Assembly: GCA_947630335.1 (NCBI GenBank)
Contig: CANRHE010000003.1
Location: forward strand, 1 to 53,839
From: an uncultured Sphingobacterium sp.
Lineage (GTDB): Bacteria; Bacteroidota; Bacteroidia; Sphingobacteriales; Sphingobacteriaceae
DNA length: 53,839 nucleotides
Direction of reading: 5' to 3'
In this document: piece by piece, positions 7,697-19,565 of the stretch
Layout: every line of letters starts with the position of its first letter
Numbering within the stretch: position 1 is the stretch's first letter
Program-made: the position numbers and the translations under genes
The notes under the pieces: generated by a model
What the model saw: the letters and a program-made list of their open reading frames with translations, nothing else
The model's database searches: none
What the model was told of the DNA's origin: nothing

Positions 7697-9853
7697 ATGC
7701 AAGTGAACGTATCAAAATTTATTAATACTTTAAAGGATAAAACAAGCGATGACCATTTCTATGGTGCGCTAAAAATTGCAATTACTGCTATAATTGCATT
7801 TCTATTATTTTCAAAAACCTTAGGTACTTCTGCCACATTCGGTATGATCCTAGGGGCAGCCATGTGTTCTCCAATTGACATTAGCAGTAGTGTGAAAGAT
7901 AAGATTATGAGTATATCCTTAGCCGCTATTTTAGTTCCTATAGTTACTATAATTATTACCTTATCATTCGGACATTCGGTCATTTTTTATATCGTATTTG
8001 CTTTACTTATATTTTCCATTTCTATTATTTCACTATATGGTCAACGAGCAAATCAACTATCCTTTGCCTTATTATTGACTATAGCTATTGCTTTCAAGAA
8101 CTTCGGAGATGCTGGTTCTGCTTATTCCAGTGGATTGTATATGTTTTGCGGAGGAATGTTGTACTTAGTCATTTCGATCATCTTCTATCTCATTAAACCA
8201 ACAAAATTTCTTAACAACCAAGTTGCAAATTGTATTCAAGATGTATCACAATACCTAGAATTAAGGGCCCAACTTTGGACTGCTAACCCCAATATACAAG
8301 ACATTAAAGAAAAGCAATTGGCTTTGCAAGTTCAAATCAACGATACCTTTCAAAAAACAAATCAATATCTTGATTTTAATAAAATGAGATTGGTGAATAC
8401 CAAAAGTAACCAACAAACCATTTTAGCGATTTCTTTTTTAAATGATATTATGGACCAAGCGGTTTCAACGACCTTTGACCGTACTAATCTTTCAATAAAT
8501 TTGAACGATAATAGCAAAGAAAAAATTCATAATGCGATTGCTCAGCTTAACATTAGCTTTACCAATACATTACAGCAACTAGCTGAAAGTATAAAATTTT
8601 TCAAGCCATATGCCGAAACTAATGCTATAAAAGATCAATTCCAGCAATTTAAAACATTAATAGCAAGTGAAGGAACTGTCGATACTCAAACAGAAATATT
8701 TTTTAGTAGTATAACAACTTACTTAGATCAACAAATTCAAAAAATTCAATCATTAGAACATATATACTCTAATAAATTTGACTGGTCAGACATCAAGTCT
8801 GACGATATATATAAACAGACAACGTTTGTTCCTACCAAATATAGGTTCCAGACTTTAATTGATAATTTAAACTTCAAGTCTATTTATTTTAGATATGCAC
8901 TTCGAGTGACTATTTCCATGATACTAGGATATATTTTAGGCAGCTTTATAGCTCTTCAACGTGAATATTGGGTTTTATTGACCATTATAGTCATTATGCG
9001 TCCTGGCTACGGCCTTACCAAAGTACGTATGAACAAGCGTGTATTAGGTACTTTAATTGGTGCTTTAATGTCAATAATAATTTTACACTATATCACAAAT
9101 GATTACCTGTTAGGAGGTATCGTATTTTTGTCCATTTTGCTAGGTTTTTGGTATACGAGTATTGATTATAAAATAGGAGTTACATTCATTACAATCTATA
9201 TTTTAGTCATAACAGGGATGCTTAGTAAAGATGCTGATATAAGCGTATTTTATAGAGTAGTGAATACATTAACGGGTGCAGCAATAGCTTTCGTAGCAAG
9301 TAATTTATTATGGCCTACTTGGGAATATAGTTCTATCAAAACTAATTTAACGCAATCCCTTAAGAGCACAATAAATTATATCAATGCATTTAAAGAACAA
9401 TATGCAGATAAAAAAGGCAGTGAATCCAATCTGCAGATGAGTAGACAGAATGCCTACATTGCTGTAGGAAATTTAATGGCTTGTTACCAAAGACTTATTC
9501 AAGAGCCTAAAAGTAAACAAAAAAATAAAACAGAACTCTATGATATAGCCCTACTTAATCAATCTACTGTTGGAGCAATAACGAGCTTAAGCTCATTTTT
9601 AGAAATAAATCAGGACAAGACTCAACCAAATTTCGATCTGCTAAAAATAGCTATTCAAAATATTGAAAATACTATTACCAACATTTCTAATAAAAACAAT
9701 GGAAGTAAAAGTACGAATGTCATTCTATCTCCTACTCTTGATACTAATAATCCAAAAACAGATAGTGAAGATTATCAAATAATAATAAAACAGTTGACTT
9801 GGATAAACAGTTTAACCAATAAAATAGAAGAAGAATCACGCAATATAAAATAA
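7697..9853 (+). CDS. FUSC/YccS-family integral membrane protein
   Basis: A 718-residue two-part membrane protein. N-terminal hydrophobic helices span ~residues 25-170, then a ~220-residue soluble helical linker, a second helix bundle ~residues 400-535 with the FUSC-like segment REYWVLLTIIVIMRPGYG, and a helical C-terminal tail. The fusaric-acid-resistance/YccS family is associated with export of aromatic acids, but the substrate here is unknown. It is monocistronic. The ATG at 7697 is followed by a short polar stretch before helix 1. Confidence 0.85.
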   Translation: MQVNVSKFINTLKDKTSDDHFYGALKIAITAIIAFLLFSKTLGTSATFGMILGAAMCSPIDISSSVKDKIMSISLAAILVPIVTIIITLSFGHSVIFYIVFALLIFSISIISLYGQRANQLSFALLLTIAIAFKNFGDAGSAYSSGLYMFCGGMLYLVISIIFYLIKPTKFLNNQVANCIQDVSQYLELRAQLWTANPNIQDIKEKQLALQVQINDTFQKTNQYLDFNKMRLVNTKSNQQTILAISFLNDIMDQAVSTTFDRTNLSINLNDNSKEKIHNAIAQLNISFTNTLQQLAESIKFFKPYAETNAIKDQFQQFKTLIASEGTVDTQTEIFFSSITTYLDQQIQKIQSLEHIYSNKFDWSDIKSDDIYKQTTFVPTKYRFQTLIDNLNFKSIYFRYALRVTISMILGYILGSFIALQREYWVLLTIIVIMRPGYGLTKVRMNKRVLGTLIGALMSIIILHYITNDYLLGGIVFLSILLGFWYTSIDYKIGVTFITIYILVITGMLSKDADISVFYRVVNTLTGAAIAFVASNLLWPTWEYSSIKTNLTQSLKSTINYINAFKEQYADKKGSESNLQMSRQNAYIAVGNLMACYQRLIQEPKSKQKNKTELYDIALLNQSTVGAITSLSSFLEINQDKTQPNFDLLKIAIQNIENTITNISNKNNGSKSTNVILSPTLDTNNPKTDSEDYQIIIKQLTWINSLTNKIEEESRNIK

Positions 9854-10004
9854 TTACAACGAAGAAATCATCTTAGTTCATAATATTATTTGGCAATAAT
9901 GAATTAATTTAGAACTTTTACAAAGAGACTTAAGCAAGAAAAATACATTTGATTAATTTGTTAGTCCATACTTTCTTCTTAGCTTCGCAAAATATTTAAA
10001 GAAC

Positions 10005-10757
10005 ATGCGTTTAAATCGAACATTTATTCTATTCTACGCGACATTAAGTCTACTCGTAGGATGTAAGACAAATTACCTTCCACAGGTTACTTACGCCAAC
10101 AATATTGTTGTTGATAACACTATACCAGCAGATTCTGCTATAATTGCTTTTTATACACCATATAAAGCACAATTAGAAAAAGAAATGAATAAGCAAATTG
10201 GTTATTCAAATCATTACTTAACTAAAGTAAGGTCCCAACCTGAATTTTTAGCAGGCAACTTTTTTGCAGAAGCTATGTTACATGTAGCCAAACAAATTGA
10301 TCCACAAACAACAATTGCCTTAGCTACCAAAGATGGAATCCGAGCAGAAGTAAAAGAAGGCCCCATTACAGTTGGAGCTATGTTCGAATTGATGCCTTTT
10401 GAAAATACAATTACAATTTTAGAATTAAAAGGGAGTGATATTTTAGAGCTTTGTGACTTCATCGCCAAAACAGGAGGACAGCCTATTGCAGGTTTTACTA
10501 TGAAAATCAAAGATGAAAAACCGGTAGACATTACAATTGCAGGTGAACCCTTAGATCTTAAAAAAACGTATAAGCTAGTCACATATGATTATCTAGCTAA
10601 TGGAGGGGATTATATTAAAGGAATAGTAAACCCAATCCAACGAATCAATACACCATATACAGTAAGGGAACAACTTATTAAATATGTAGAAGAATTAACA
10701 AGTAAAGGTCAGAATGTAAATACACAATTAGATGGAAGAATTACAATACTTAAATAG
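10005..10757 (+). CDS. 5'-nucleotidase C-terminal domain lipoprotein
   Basis: Signal peptide with lipobox LVGC (Cys at ~20), then a single 5_nucleotid_C domain, the substrate-binding half of UshA-type 5'-nucleotidases (ATKDGIRAEVKEGPITVGAMFELMPFENTI, GGDY near the end). The metallophosphatase half is absent from this protein but encoded by the next gene, which overlaps it by 26 nt. The two halves of a normally single enzyme are thus separate genes in reversed order. It presumably acts in the periplasm or at the outer membrane on nucleotides. Confidence 0.88.
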   Translation: MRLNRTFILFYATLSLLVGCKTNYLPQVTYANNIVVDNTIPADSAIIAFYTPYKAQLEKEMNKQIGYSNHYLTKVRSQPEFLAGNFFAEAMLHVAKQIDPQTTIALATKDGIRAEVKEGPITVGAMFELMPFENTITILELKGSDILELCDFIAKTGGQPIAGFTMKIKDEKPVDITIAGEPLDLKKTYKLVTYDYLANGGDYIKGIVNPIQRINTPYTVREQLIKYVEELTSKGQNVNTQLDGRITILK

Positions 10758-11682
10758 AAGAAAATTTATTAAAGGTCTTGCTGCTTTAGGTTTAATTGCT
10801 GTTACATCTTGCTTTTCTACAATTTCTGCAAAGCCAAAAGAAGACATAAAAATCACGATATTACACACTAATGACGTGCATAGTCGCGTTGAACCATTCC
10901 CATTAGATGGTTCGAGGTATCAAGGTCTAGGAGGAGCAGCAAGAAGAAGTTCTCTTATATCAAACATTAGAGAGAACGAAAAGAATGTTATCTTACTAGA
11001 TGCAGGAGATATGTTTCAAGGCACGCCGTATTTTAACTTATTTGATGGTGAAGTAGAGCTTGAGATCATGTCTAGACTAGGTTATGATGCAGGTACATTT
11101 GGAAACCATGAGTTTGACAATGGTATCCCTGGAATCCTTAAAAATTTTGATAAAGCGAAATTTCCTTTTGTCACTTCCAACTATGATTTTAGTAAAACAG
11201 ATCTAGCTGGCAAAACAAAAGAATATATTGTCTTAGAAAAAGAGGGTATCAGAATTGGAATTTTTGGATTAGGTGTTAGTTTAGAAGGATTAGTAGACCC
11301 CAAAAATTATGAGCAAGTTGGCTACCTTGATCCTGTAGAAGTGGCCAATCGAATAGTACCTATCTTGAAAAATAAAGAAAAGTGTGACTTAGTAATTTGT
11401 CTATCTCATTTAGGTTACTCTTACAAGGATGATAAAATTTCAGACTTGACGCTTGTTCCTCAGACTAAAGACATAGATTTAATTATTGGAGGTCACACCC
11501 ATACTCTACTCGATCGTCCTACCGAAGTCCGTAATGCTGATGGTAAAATCACATTAGTAAATCAAGTAGGTACTGGAGGCGTTCGTTTAGGACGAATAGA
11601 CTACATTTTCAACCCGATAAGCAAAGAAAAAAAAGTGTCTTACAATAATAACTACGATATCAATACAAAATTTGACAAATAA
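10732..11682 (+). CDS. 5'-nucleotidase-type metallophosphatase with Tat signal
   Basis: Calcineurin-like dinuclear metallophosphoesterase: DxH block ILHTNDVHSRVEPF, GD motif LDAGDMFQGTPYF, GNHEFD, and GGHTHTLL supply the metal ligands. The N-terminus has a twin-arginine signal (NRRKFIKGLAALG) followed by a lipobox-like TSC, so the protein is exported folded. It overlaps the preceding gene for the matching C-terminal domain by 26 nt. Expected to hydrolyse extracytoplasmic nucleotides to nucleosides and phosphate together with that protein. Confidence 0.9.
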   Translation: MEELQYLNRRKFIKGLAALGLIAVTSCFSTISAKPKEDIKITILHTNDVHSRVEPFPLDGSRYQGLGGAARRSSLISNIRENEKNVILLDAGDMFQGTPYFNLFDGEVELEIMSRLGYDAGTFGNHEFDNGIPGILKNFDKAKFPFVTSNYDFSKTDLAGKTKEYIVLEKEGIRIGIFGLGVSLEGLVDPKNYEQVGYLDPVEVANRIVPILKNKEKCDLVICLSHLGYSYKDDKISDLTLVPQTKDIDLIIGGHTHTLLDRPTEVRNADGKITLVNQVGTGGVRLGRIDYIFNPISKEKKVSYNNNYDINTKFDK

Positions 11683-11690
11683 ACAACTGC

Positions 11691-12911
11691 GTGCAGAGAT
11701 TTATTAGACTATACATAGACTCCTACAAAGGTTTATCTCCAGCTGCTTGGCTACTGGCCTTAGTGATGCTCATTAATCGTATGGGTTCGATGGTAATCCC
11801 CTTTTTAGGTATTTATATGTCTTCAGAACTCCATTTCACCAAACCTCAAGTAGGCTTAGTGTTAGGTTGCTTTGGTCTCGGCTCTGTATCTGGGTCATGG
11901 TTGGGAGGTTGGTTGACAGACAAGTTTGGAAACTTCAAAGTTCAAACTATGAGCCTATTACTTGTGATACCATTATTTCTTATTCTACCGTTATTCCGTT
12001 CATTTGAAGGATTAGCAAGTATGATTTTTATCCTATCACTTGTTGCTGATACATTTAGACCAGCTAATTCTGTATCTGTGGCTCGTTATGCCAAACCCGA
12101 AAACATTACAAGAGCCTACTCGTTAAATCGTATGGCAGTTAATTTAGGGTTTTCGATTGGCCCTGCACTTGGTGGATTCTTAGCTAAATTTTCTTACGAT
12201 TGGATTTTTTACGGTAATGCTATAGCAGCTGGTTTGGCCGCTATAGTGTTTATTTACTTTTTCAGTAATAGAAAACGAAATCAACCTATTGAAAATACTT
12301 CTCTTTCATCACATTCAAAAGATAAAATAGTATTAAAAGAGCGAAATGCATATACTGACGGACTTTTCATACTATTTAATATTTTATGTTGCCTCTTCTC
12401 AATGGCCTTTTTCCAGCTTTTGAGTACACTCCCTTTGTTTTATAAAGATGTATATCATTTTGAACCTGACGATATTGGTTTATTACTTGGTTTTAGTGGT
12501 TTCGTCATTGTATTATTTGAAATGGTACTTGTCCATTTAATAGAACATAAGTATACAGCGAGACAAATTATATTTGCCGGGACCATTATTACAGGGCTAT
12601 CCTATTTTATGCTTAATATTGATTTAGGTATAATTTGGTTGTATTTAGCGATGTTTATTCTTTCCACTGGAGAGATGTTAACACTTCCATTTATGGCAAC
12701 CATATCCATTAAGCGCGCGGGTCTGAATAATCAAGGTGCCTACATGGGGTTCAATTCATTGGCATTTGCTGCTGCCAATATTTTCTCGCCTTATTTAGGA
12801 ACATACATAGCAGATCACTTTGGCTATAATACCTTATGGATGACTACAGCTATTACCCTATTCATTGTCGCTCTCTCCTATCTTTGGGTAGTCAAGAAAA
12901 TGGAGAATTAA
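11691..12911 (+). CDS. MFS transporter
   Basis: About 12 hydrophobic helices across 406 residues, with a major-facilitator loop motif between helices 2 and 3 (GGWLTDKFGNFKVQ) and a cytoplasmic loop near residues 190-225. Start is GTG at 11691, 8 nt after the nucleotidase stop codon, consistent with one operon; uptake of a nucleotidase product is possible but not shown. The 3' end overlaps the 3' end of recR on the other strand by 4 nt. Confidence 0.85.
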   Translation: MQRFIRLYIDSYKGLSPAAWLLALVMLINRMGSMVIPFLGIYMSSELHFTKPQVGLVLGCFGLGSVSGSWLGGWLTDKFGNFKVQTMSLLLVIPLFLILPLFRSFEGLASMIFILSLVADTFRPANSVSVARYAKPENITRAYSLNRMAVNLGFSIGPALGGFLAKFSYDWIFYGNAIAAGLAAIVFIYFFSNRKRNQPIENTSLSSHSKDKIVLKERNAYTDGLFILFNILCCLFSMAFFQLLSTLPLFYKDVYHFEPDDIGLLLGFSGFVIVLFEMVLVHLIEHKYTARQIIFAGTIITGLSYFMLNIDLGIIWLYLAMFILSTGEMLTLPFMATISIKRAGLNNQGAYMGFNSLAFAAANIFSPYLGTYIADHFGYNTLWMTTAITLFIVALSYLWVVKKMEN

Positions 12912-13522
12912 CCAATATTTCTTTCGTAGGGCACACGAGTTTGTATAGATCGTCCAAGTGTAATTTCATCTACATATTCTAACTCACCCCCAAAGGCTAT
13001 TCCGCGAGCGATAGTGGATATCTTAACATCTAGATCTTTCAATTTACGATAAAGATAAAATATTGTGGTATCACCTTCCATCGTTGCTGATAAGGCTAGT
13101 ATAATCTCTAGTACATCACCCTGCCTAATCCGCTCAAGTAACCCTTCAATTTTCAAGTCTGAAGGACCTATCCCGTCCATTGGAGATATCAATCCACCTA
13201 AAACATGATATACACCTTGATAATGATTTGTATTCTCAATAGCCATCACATCACGAGTATCTTCTACCACACAGATAATAGACTTATCACGTTTGTTAGA
13301 CAAGCATATCTCGCAAGTATCATTATCGGATATATTATAGCACTCTTTACAATATTGAATTTTTTCTTTTAGCAGATTAATCGTCTGTGTAAATCGAGCT
13401 ACATCATGTTCGGACTGATTAAGGAGGTGTAATACCAGACGCAAGGCAGTTTTATTACCAATCCCTGGCAAGCGACCAAACTCATCAACAGCATTTTCTA
13501 ATAATTTCGAAGAAAAATTCAT
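12908..13522 (-). CDS. recR: Recombination mediator RecR
   Basis: Acts with RecO to load RecA at gaps. Helix-hairpin-helix (FGRLPGIGNKTALRL), C4 zinc finger (CKECYNISDNDTCEIC), Toprim domain (ICVVEDTRDVMAIE, HVLGGLISPMDGIGP) and the C-terminal Walker-B-like region (ARGIAFGGELEYVD) are all present. The ~204-residue length is standard. The ATG at 13522 (MNFSSKLLE) is preferred to the slightly longer ORF start. Confidence 0.96.
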   Translation of the reverse strand: MNFSSKLLENAVDEFGRLPGIGNKTALRLVLHLLNQSEHDVARFTQTINLLKEKIQYCKECYNISDNDTCEICLSNKRDKSIICVVEDTRDVMAIENTNHYQGVYHVLGGLISPMDGIGPSDLKIEGLLERIRQGDVLEIILALSATMEGDTTIFYLYRKLKDLDVKISTIARGIAFGGELEYVDEITLGRSIQTRVPYERNIG

Positions 13523-13696
13523 AGCGCAAAGGTACATATTACTACAAAATTATCTAATAGAAATATTAGCTATTAAAACTTATCAAATTCTCAAATTAAT
13601 ATCATAATATCTTGTATAGTCAACAAACAAAGAATAATCTTGCAAAAGATAATAAATTTTTTATATCTTGATTTTTCAAGTTATAGAATACATTAT

Positions 13697-14401
13697 ATGA
13701 CAGGAGAAAACAAGATTAGAAATTCATTTGCTAATAAGACTTGGCAAGAGATAAAAGTAAAAGACTCATGGCAAATTTTCAAAATAATGTCAGAGTTTGT
13801 TGATGGGTTTGAGAAATTAGCAAAAATCGGACCTTGTGTATCTATTTTTGGTTCAGCACGTACGCCTGATGATCATAAATATTATCATTTGACGGTAGAA
13901 ATTGCTAAACTATTGGCTGAAAAAGGCTATGGTGTGATATCAGGAGGAGGTCCAGGTATTATGGAAGCAGCTAATAAAGGCGCCTATAATGCAGGTGGTA
14001 AATCTGTTGGTCTTAATATTGAATTGCCGTTCGAACAATTTCACAATAGATATATCGATCGAGACAAATTACTAGAGTTTAATTATTTCTTTGTCCGCAA
14101 GGTAATGTTTATGAAGTATTCTCAAGGATACATTGTAATGCCTGGTGGGTTTGGAACTATGGACGAACTCTTTGAAGCTATTACACTTATTCAAACTGGT
14201 AAAATTGCACGATTCCCTATCGTATTAGTAGGCTCGGAATATTGGTCAGGATTATTAGAATGGGTGGAGAAAACATTGCTAGCTAATAAGTACATTTCTT
14301 CCGAAGATTTAAAACTATATCGCGTAGTTGATACGGCTGAGGAAGCAGCAGAACATATTTTCAGATTCTACGACAAGTATTTGTTAAAACCAAACTTCTA
14401 A
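13697..14401 (+). CDS. LOG-family nucleotide 5'-monophosphate phosphoribohydrolase (TIGR00730 type)
   Basis: Rossmann-like LOG fold: VSIFGSARTPDDH at the N-terminus, ISGGGPGIMEAANKGA, and the signature PGGFGTMDELFEA. The family removes ribose 5-phosphate from nucleoside monophosphates such as cytokinin precursors or AMP. The ATG at 13697 (MTGENKIRNSF) is chosen over the TTG at 13640. The enzyme's true substrate in this organism is unknown. A very strong terminator follows the stop codon. Confidence 0.9.
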   Translation: MTGENKIRNSFANKTWQEIKVKDSWQIFKIMSEFVDGFEKLAKIGPCVSIFGSARTPDDHKYYHLTVEIAKLLAEKGYGVISGGGPGIMEAANKGAYNAGGKSVGLNIELPFEQFHNRYIDRDKLLEFNYFFVRKVMFMKYSQGYIVMPGGFGTMDELFEAITLIQTGKIARFPIVLVGSEYWSGLLEWVEKTLLANKYISSEDLKLYRVVDTAEEAAEHIFRFYDKYLLKPNF

Positions 14402-14402
14402 T

Positions 14403-14456
14403 GAATGTATTAAAAAGGGTTTCAAAATTAATTTTGAAACCCTTTTTAATACATTC
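14403..14456 (+). terminator. 54-bp perfect palindrome, terminator
   Basis: The two 27-nt halves are exact reverse complements with no spacer. The stem includes AAAAAGGGTTTC on the left and the complementary run ending in CCCTTTTT on the right. It starts 1 nt after the upstream stop codon. Confidence 0.85.
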
Positions 14457-14551
14457 TAATCTATCCTAGCCAAACAATTTGCTTATTCAGTCATTATTCA
14501 TGACAATCTAGCAATTTAAATAGGATTTTGTTATCTTTAAGCGAATTTTGA

Positions 14552-16834
<2,283 letters not shown>

Positions 16835-16853
16835 TTATCACTCATAATTAAAT

Positions 16854-16888
16854 AAAAAAGCTAATCTCATCAGAGATTAGCTTTTTTT
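16854..16888. terminator. Bidirectional rho-independent terminator
   Basis: AAAAAAGCTAATCTC, a 4-nt loop, then GAGATTAGCTTTTTTT. It serves icd on the plus strand and the convergent PAS-LuxR gene on the minus strand. Confidence 0.9.
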
Positions 16889-16905
16889 ATAAAGTAAAGT
16901 GCCGT

Positions 16906-17610
16906 TTATACTTTATTCAATAAATCAATGGTCGAGGAACTTAGTCTTGTTTTATTCAAAATATTCTTACGATGAGTATCCACTGTATGTTTACTTAAGT
17001 ATAACATCTCAGATATTTCATTACTCTTATACCCTTTATAGACCAACTCTAATATCTCTAACTCTCTTTTAGTCAGTTTATACTTACTAGGTAAATTTAT
17101 GGGTCTATTCTTTAAATTATCAAATACCTTTAGATCATCATCAGGTCGTATTGTATAGTTTTCAATACACTCCTGCATCACAATAGTCTTCAACATACGG
17201 CCATAATCATCTACTTCAATAGCATGATATTGTTGCTTTATTGTAATATAATCTCCATTACTAGTCATTAAACGGTAAGAGTATTGGAAGGAATAACGAA
17301 AATGCTCTTCAAACTGCAGCCCATTACTGACTTCAATACATTCTGCTTCACAAATTCTACAATATTCAAGATCGTCAGGATGAATAATTGAAAATAATTT
17401 CTCTATCGTGAACTCCTCAGGTTTATAACCTAATACATGCATCACAGTTTTACTCACGTACTCTATTTCGCATGTTTCGGTATTTAGAATGAAGTAATAA
17501 CTATTACGCCTTTTCTGCCTACTTTCATCAGCAGGTAATTTTTTTAAATGCTCAAACCAAAAGTCCCATTCATTACCTAAGTTAGGGATATCACTTGCAC
17601 TAGTTTTCAT
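16906..17610 (-). CDS. PAS-LuxR transcriptional regulator
   Basis: Full-length paralogue (234 residues) of the partial gene at the left edge. A PAS domain at ~residues 35-150 (YYFILNTETCEIEYVSKTV, IIHPDDLEYC) precedes a LuxR helix-turn-helix at ~172-230 (LTKRELEILELVYKGYKSNEI, HTVDTHRKNILNKT). Four cysteines occur between residues ~85 and 145 but no metal-binding pattern is clear. It is divergent from lplA, with a 110-bp shared upstream region. Signal and targets unknown. Confidence 0.87.
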   Translation of the reverse strand: MKTSASDIPNLGNEWDFWFEHLKKLPADESRQKRRNSYYFILNTETCEIEYVSKTVMHVLGYKPEEFTIEKLFSIIHPDDLEYCRICEAECIEVSNGLQFEEHFRYSFQYSYRLMTSNGDYITIKQQYHAIEVDDYGRMLKTIVMQECIENYTIRPDDDLKVFDNLKNRPINLPSKYKLTKRELEILELVYKGYKSNEISEMLYLSKHTVDTHRKNILNKTRLSSSTIDLLNKV

Positions 17611-17720
17611 AGATTAATAGAATTGGACTTCAAATTTATGTAATAATATCAATTAACAAAATCATTAAGCATCAAAATAATTTAATTATTATTACTTTAG
17701 AATTATTAAAGCAGATACAC

Positions 17721-18704
17721 ATGATTATTATTGACTCTCCATCAAATGATGCTTACTTTAACATCGCTACAGAAGAATATCTATTATCTCGATTTCCGAA
17801 AGAAGACATACTATTATTCTATATAAACGCACCATCTATCATTGTTGGCAAATTTCAAAATACATTAGCAGAGATAAACGTAGACTATGTCCAAGCCAAT
17901 AACATAAAAGTAGTTAGACGACTCTCCGGTGGTGGAACAGTATACCATGATTTGGGCAATCTCAATTTTTCATTTCATACTTTAGTGAGCGAAAATGATT
18001 TTACAGATTTCGCCACGTTTACTGCGCCAGTAATAAGTCTACTAAATAAGTTAAATGTTCCAGCCAAGCTAGAAGGAAGGAATGATTTACTTGTCAATGG
18101 TAAAAAATTCAGTGGAAATGCAAAACTAGTCAAATCAGGTAAAATGATACAGCACGGAACAGTGCTTATAGATTCAGAAATGATGGTACTGGTTGATGCA
18201 TTGAAAGTAAATCCATTAAAATTTATTGATAAAGCTATTAAATCAAATAGAGCACGAGTTACTAATCTCATTCATTATCTACCTGTAAATTTTAATACGC
18301 AAAAATTCAAAAAACTTTTTATTGAGGAAATAAAAGAGTCAAATAAGGAAACAACACGATATAATCTTACAGCTGCAGATATAGAAGCTATAGATAGACT
18401 TGTTCAAGAAAAATATGCTACTTGGGAATGGAACTACGGCTTTTCGCCAGCTTATAATTTCAAAAAAGCAAACAAACTAGCTGCTGGCTTCATTGAAGTA
18501 CATATTGATGTAAAGAAAGGATATATTGAAAATATAAAAATATTTGGAGACTTTTTTGCTTCCAAACCAATAGAAGAGTTAGAACAATTACTCATCAATG
18601 TAAAACATGACGAGAAATCAATCAAAAATAAACTAGAGAGCATCCGTATTCAAGACTATTTTGGGAAAGTCCATATCGATGAGGTTGTTGATATTTTTAA
18701 ATAA
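17721..18704 (+). CDS. lplA: Lipoate-protein ligase A
   Basis: Activates lipoate with ATP and attaches it to E2 and GcvH proteins. The N-terminal BPL/LplA catalytic domain has the signature RRLSGGGTVYHDLGNLNFSF and the downstream Lys-containing GRNDLLVNGKKFSGNA. A C-terminal accessory domain (~residues 240-327) is present, as in bacterial LplA. The ATG at 17721 gives a normal N-terminus (MIIIDSPSNDAYFNIATEE). It ends 13 nt from the convergent Rrf2 gene. Confidence 0.94.
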   Translation: MIIIDSPSNDAYFNIATEEYLLSRFPKEDILLFYINAPSIIVGKFQNTLAEINVDYVQANNIKVVRRLSGGGTVYHDLGNLNFSFHTLVSENDFTDFATFTAPVISLLNKLNVPAKLEGRNDLLVNGKKFSGNAKLVKSGKMIQHGTVLIDSEMMVLVDALKVNPLKFIDKAIKSNRARVTNLIHYLPVNFNTQKFKKLFIEEIKESNKETTRYNLTAADIEAIDRLVQEKYATWEWNYGFSPAYNFKKANKLAAGFIEVHIDVKKGYIENIKIFGDFFASKPIEELEQLLINVKHDEKSIKNKLESIRIQDYFGKVHIDEVVDIFK

Positions 18705-18717
18705 AACAAAGTGAAAA

Positions 18718-19155
18718 TTATTTGTTTAAAGAAAATTGACCTCTAATCAGTTCATCATTGAACTGACCAATGGTGGTATTCATCAACATACCTGTGATTT
18801 TTTGTCGTACCTCTTTGAACTCATTATGCAGTGGACAAGGATTATCCTCAGAACAATAACTCAACCCCATTCCACATCCTCTAAAAATTTGTTCCCCTTC
18901 AAAAACGGTAATAATATCCGCCAAGGGACGATTTAGACTAGCTACATCCAAGTAAAAGCCTCCATTTGGTCCTTTAATAGATTGTACCATCCCTTCTTTA
19001 CTTAATTTTTGCAGTATTTTAGCCAAAAAATGCTCAGGTGAATCCACATGTTCCGCTATCTCTTTTATACCTGCACGATGACCTTCATGCGAGCGTTGAG
19101 CAATATAGAACATAGCACGCATTGCATATTCACAAGTTTTTGAAAAAATCCCCAT
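18718..19155 (-). CDS. Rrf2-family regulator with cysteine cluster (NsrR/IscR type)
   Basis: Winged-helix repressor of 145 residues. The N-terminus MGIFSKTCEYAMRAMFYIA and HVDSPEHFLAKILQKLSKEGMV are standard Rrf2, and three cysteines (CGMGLSYCSEDNPC) occupy the usual [Fe-S]-cluster position, so it is probably a cluster-based sensor. It is the last gene of an operon with a truncated haemoglobin and a cupin. That context favours a nitric oxide or redox sensor such as NsrR over IscR; this is inference. Confidence 0.88.
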   Translation of the reverse strand: MGIFSKTCEYAMRAMFYIAQRSHEGHRAGIKEIAEHVDSPEHFLAKILQKLSKEGMVQSIKGPNGGFYLDVASLNRPLADIITVFEGEQIFRGCGMGLSYCSEDNPCPLHNEFKEVRQKITGMLMNTTIGQFNDELIRGQFSLNK

Positions 19156-19182
19156 ATAAGTAAACTATTCGTTATTTTATTA

Positions 19183-19527
19183 TTAAGTGACTACTTGTTT
19201 GACACGTTCTATAGGATCATCTTTATGTAATGACAATCGAACAATACTATCTTCTTTCGCGATTAAATCATGAGGAACAGCAGATTCCAAAGCAATTAAC
19301 ATTCCTTTTTCAAGAATACATCTTGTTCCATTCACACCAAAATCAATAAGCCCTTCAACTACTTCTACCACAATTGGATAACCAGCGGTATGTTCTTTCA
19401 TCTCTTGTCCTTGGCGAAATACAATACGCACCTCTTTTATTGCGTCCGTATTCAGCAGTACACTGATAGCAGGCTTTGAATCGCCATAGACTATATTCTC
19501 AAAAATAGAGGCCTTTTCCATAATCAT
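19183..19527 (-). CDS. Small cupin-domain protein
   Basis: A single-domain cupin of ~113 residues, with GYPIVVEVVEGLIDFGVNG and LIALESAVPHDLIAKEDSIVRLSLHK forming the two beta-barrel motifs. Of the usual metal ligands, one His is visible (VPHDL), so metal binding is uncertain. ATG at 19527 or 19521. It lies 27 nt upstream of the Rrf2 gene and 38 nt downstream of the globin. Similar cupins often accompany NO-responsive genes, but no enzymatic role can be assigned. Confidence 0.82.
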   Translation of the reverse strand: MIMEKASIFENIVYGDSKPAISVLLNTDAIKEVRIVFRQGQEMKEHTAGYPIVVEVVEGLIDFGVNGTRCILEKGMLIALESAVPHDLIAKEDSIVRLSLHKDDPIERVKQVVT

Positions 19528-19565
19528 TATATTTAATAAGTTATCATTTAAATCACTCCTAAAGT

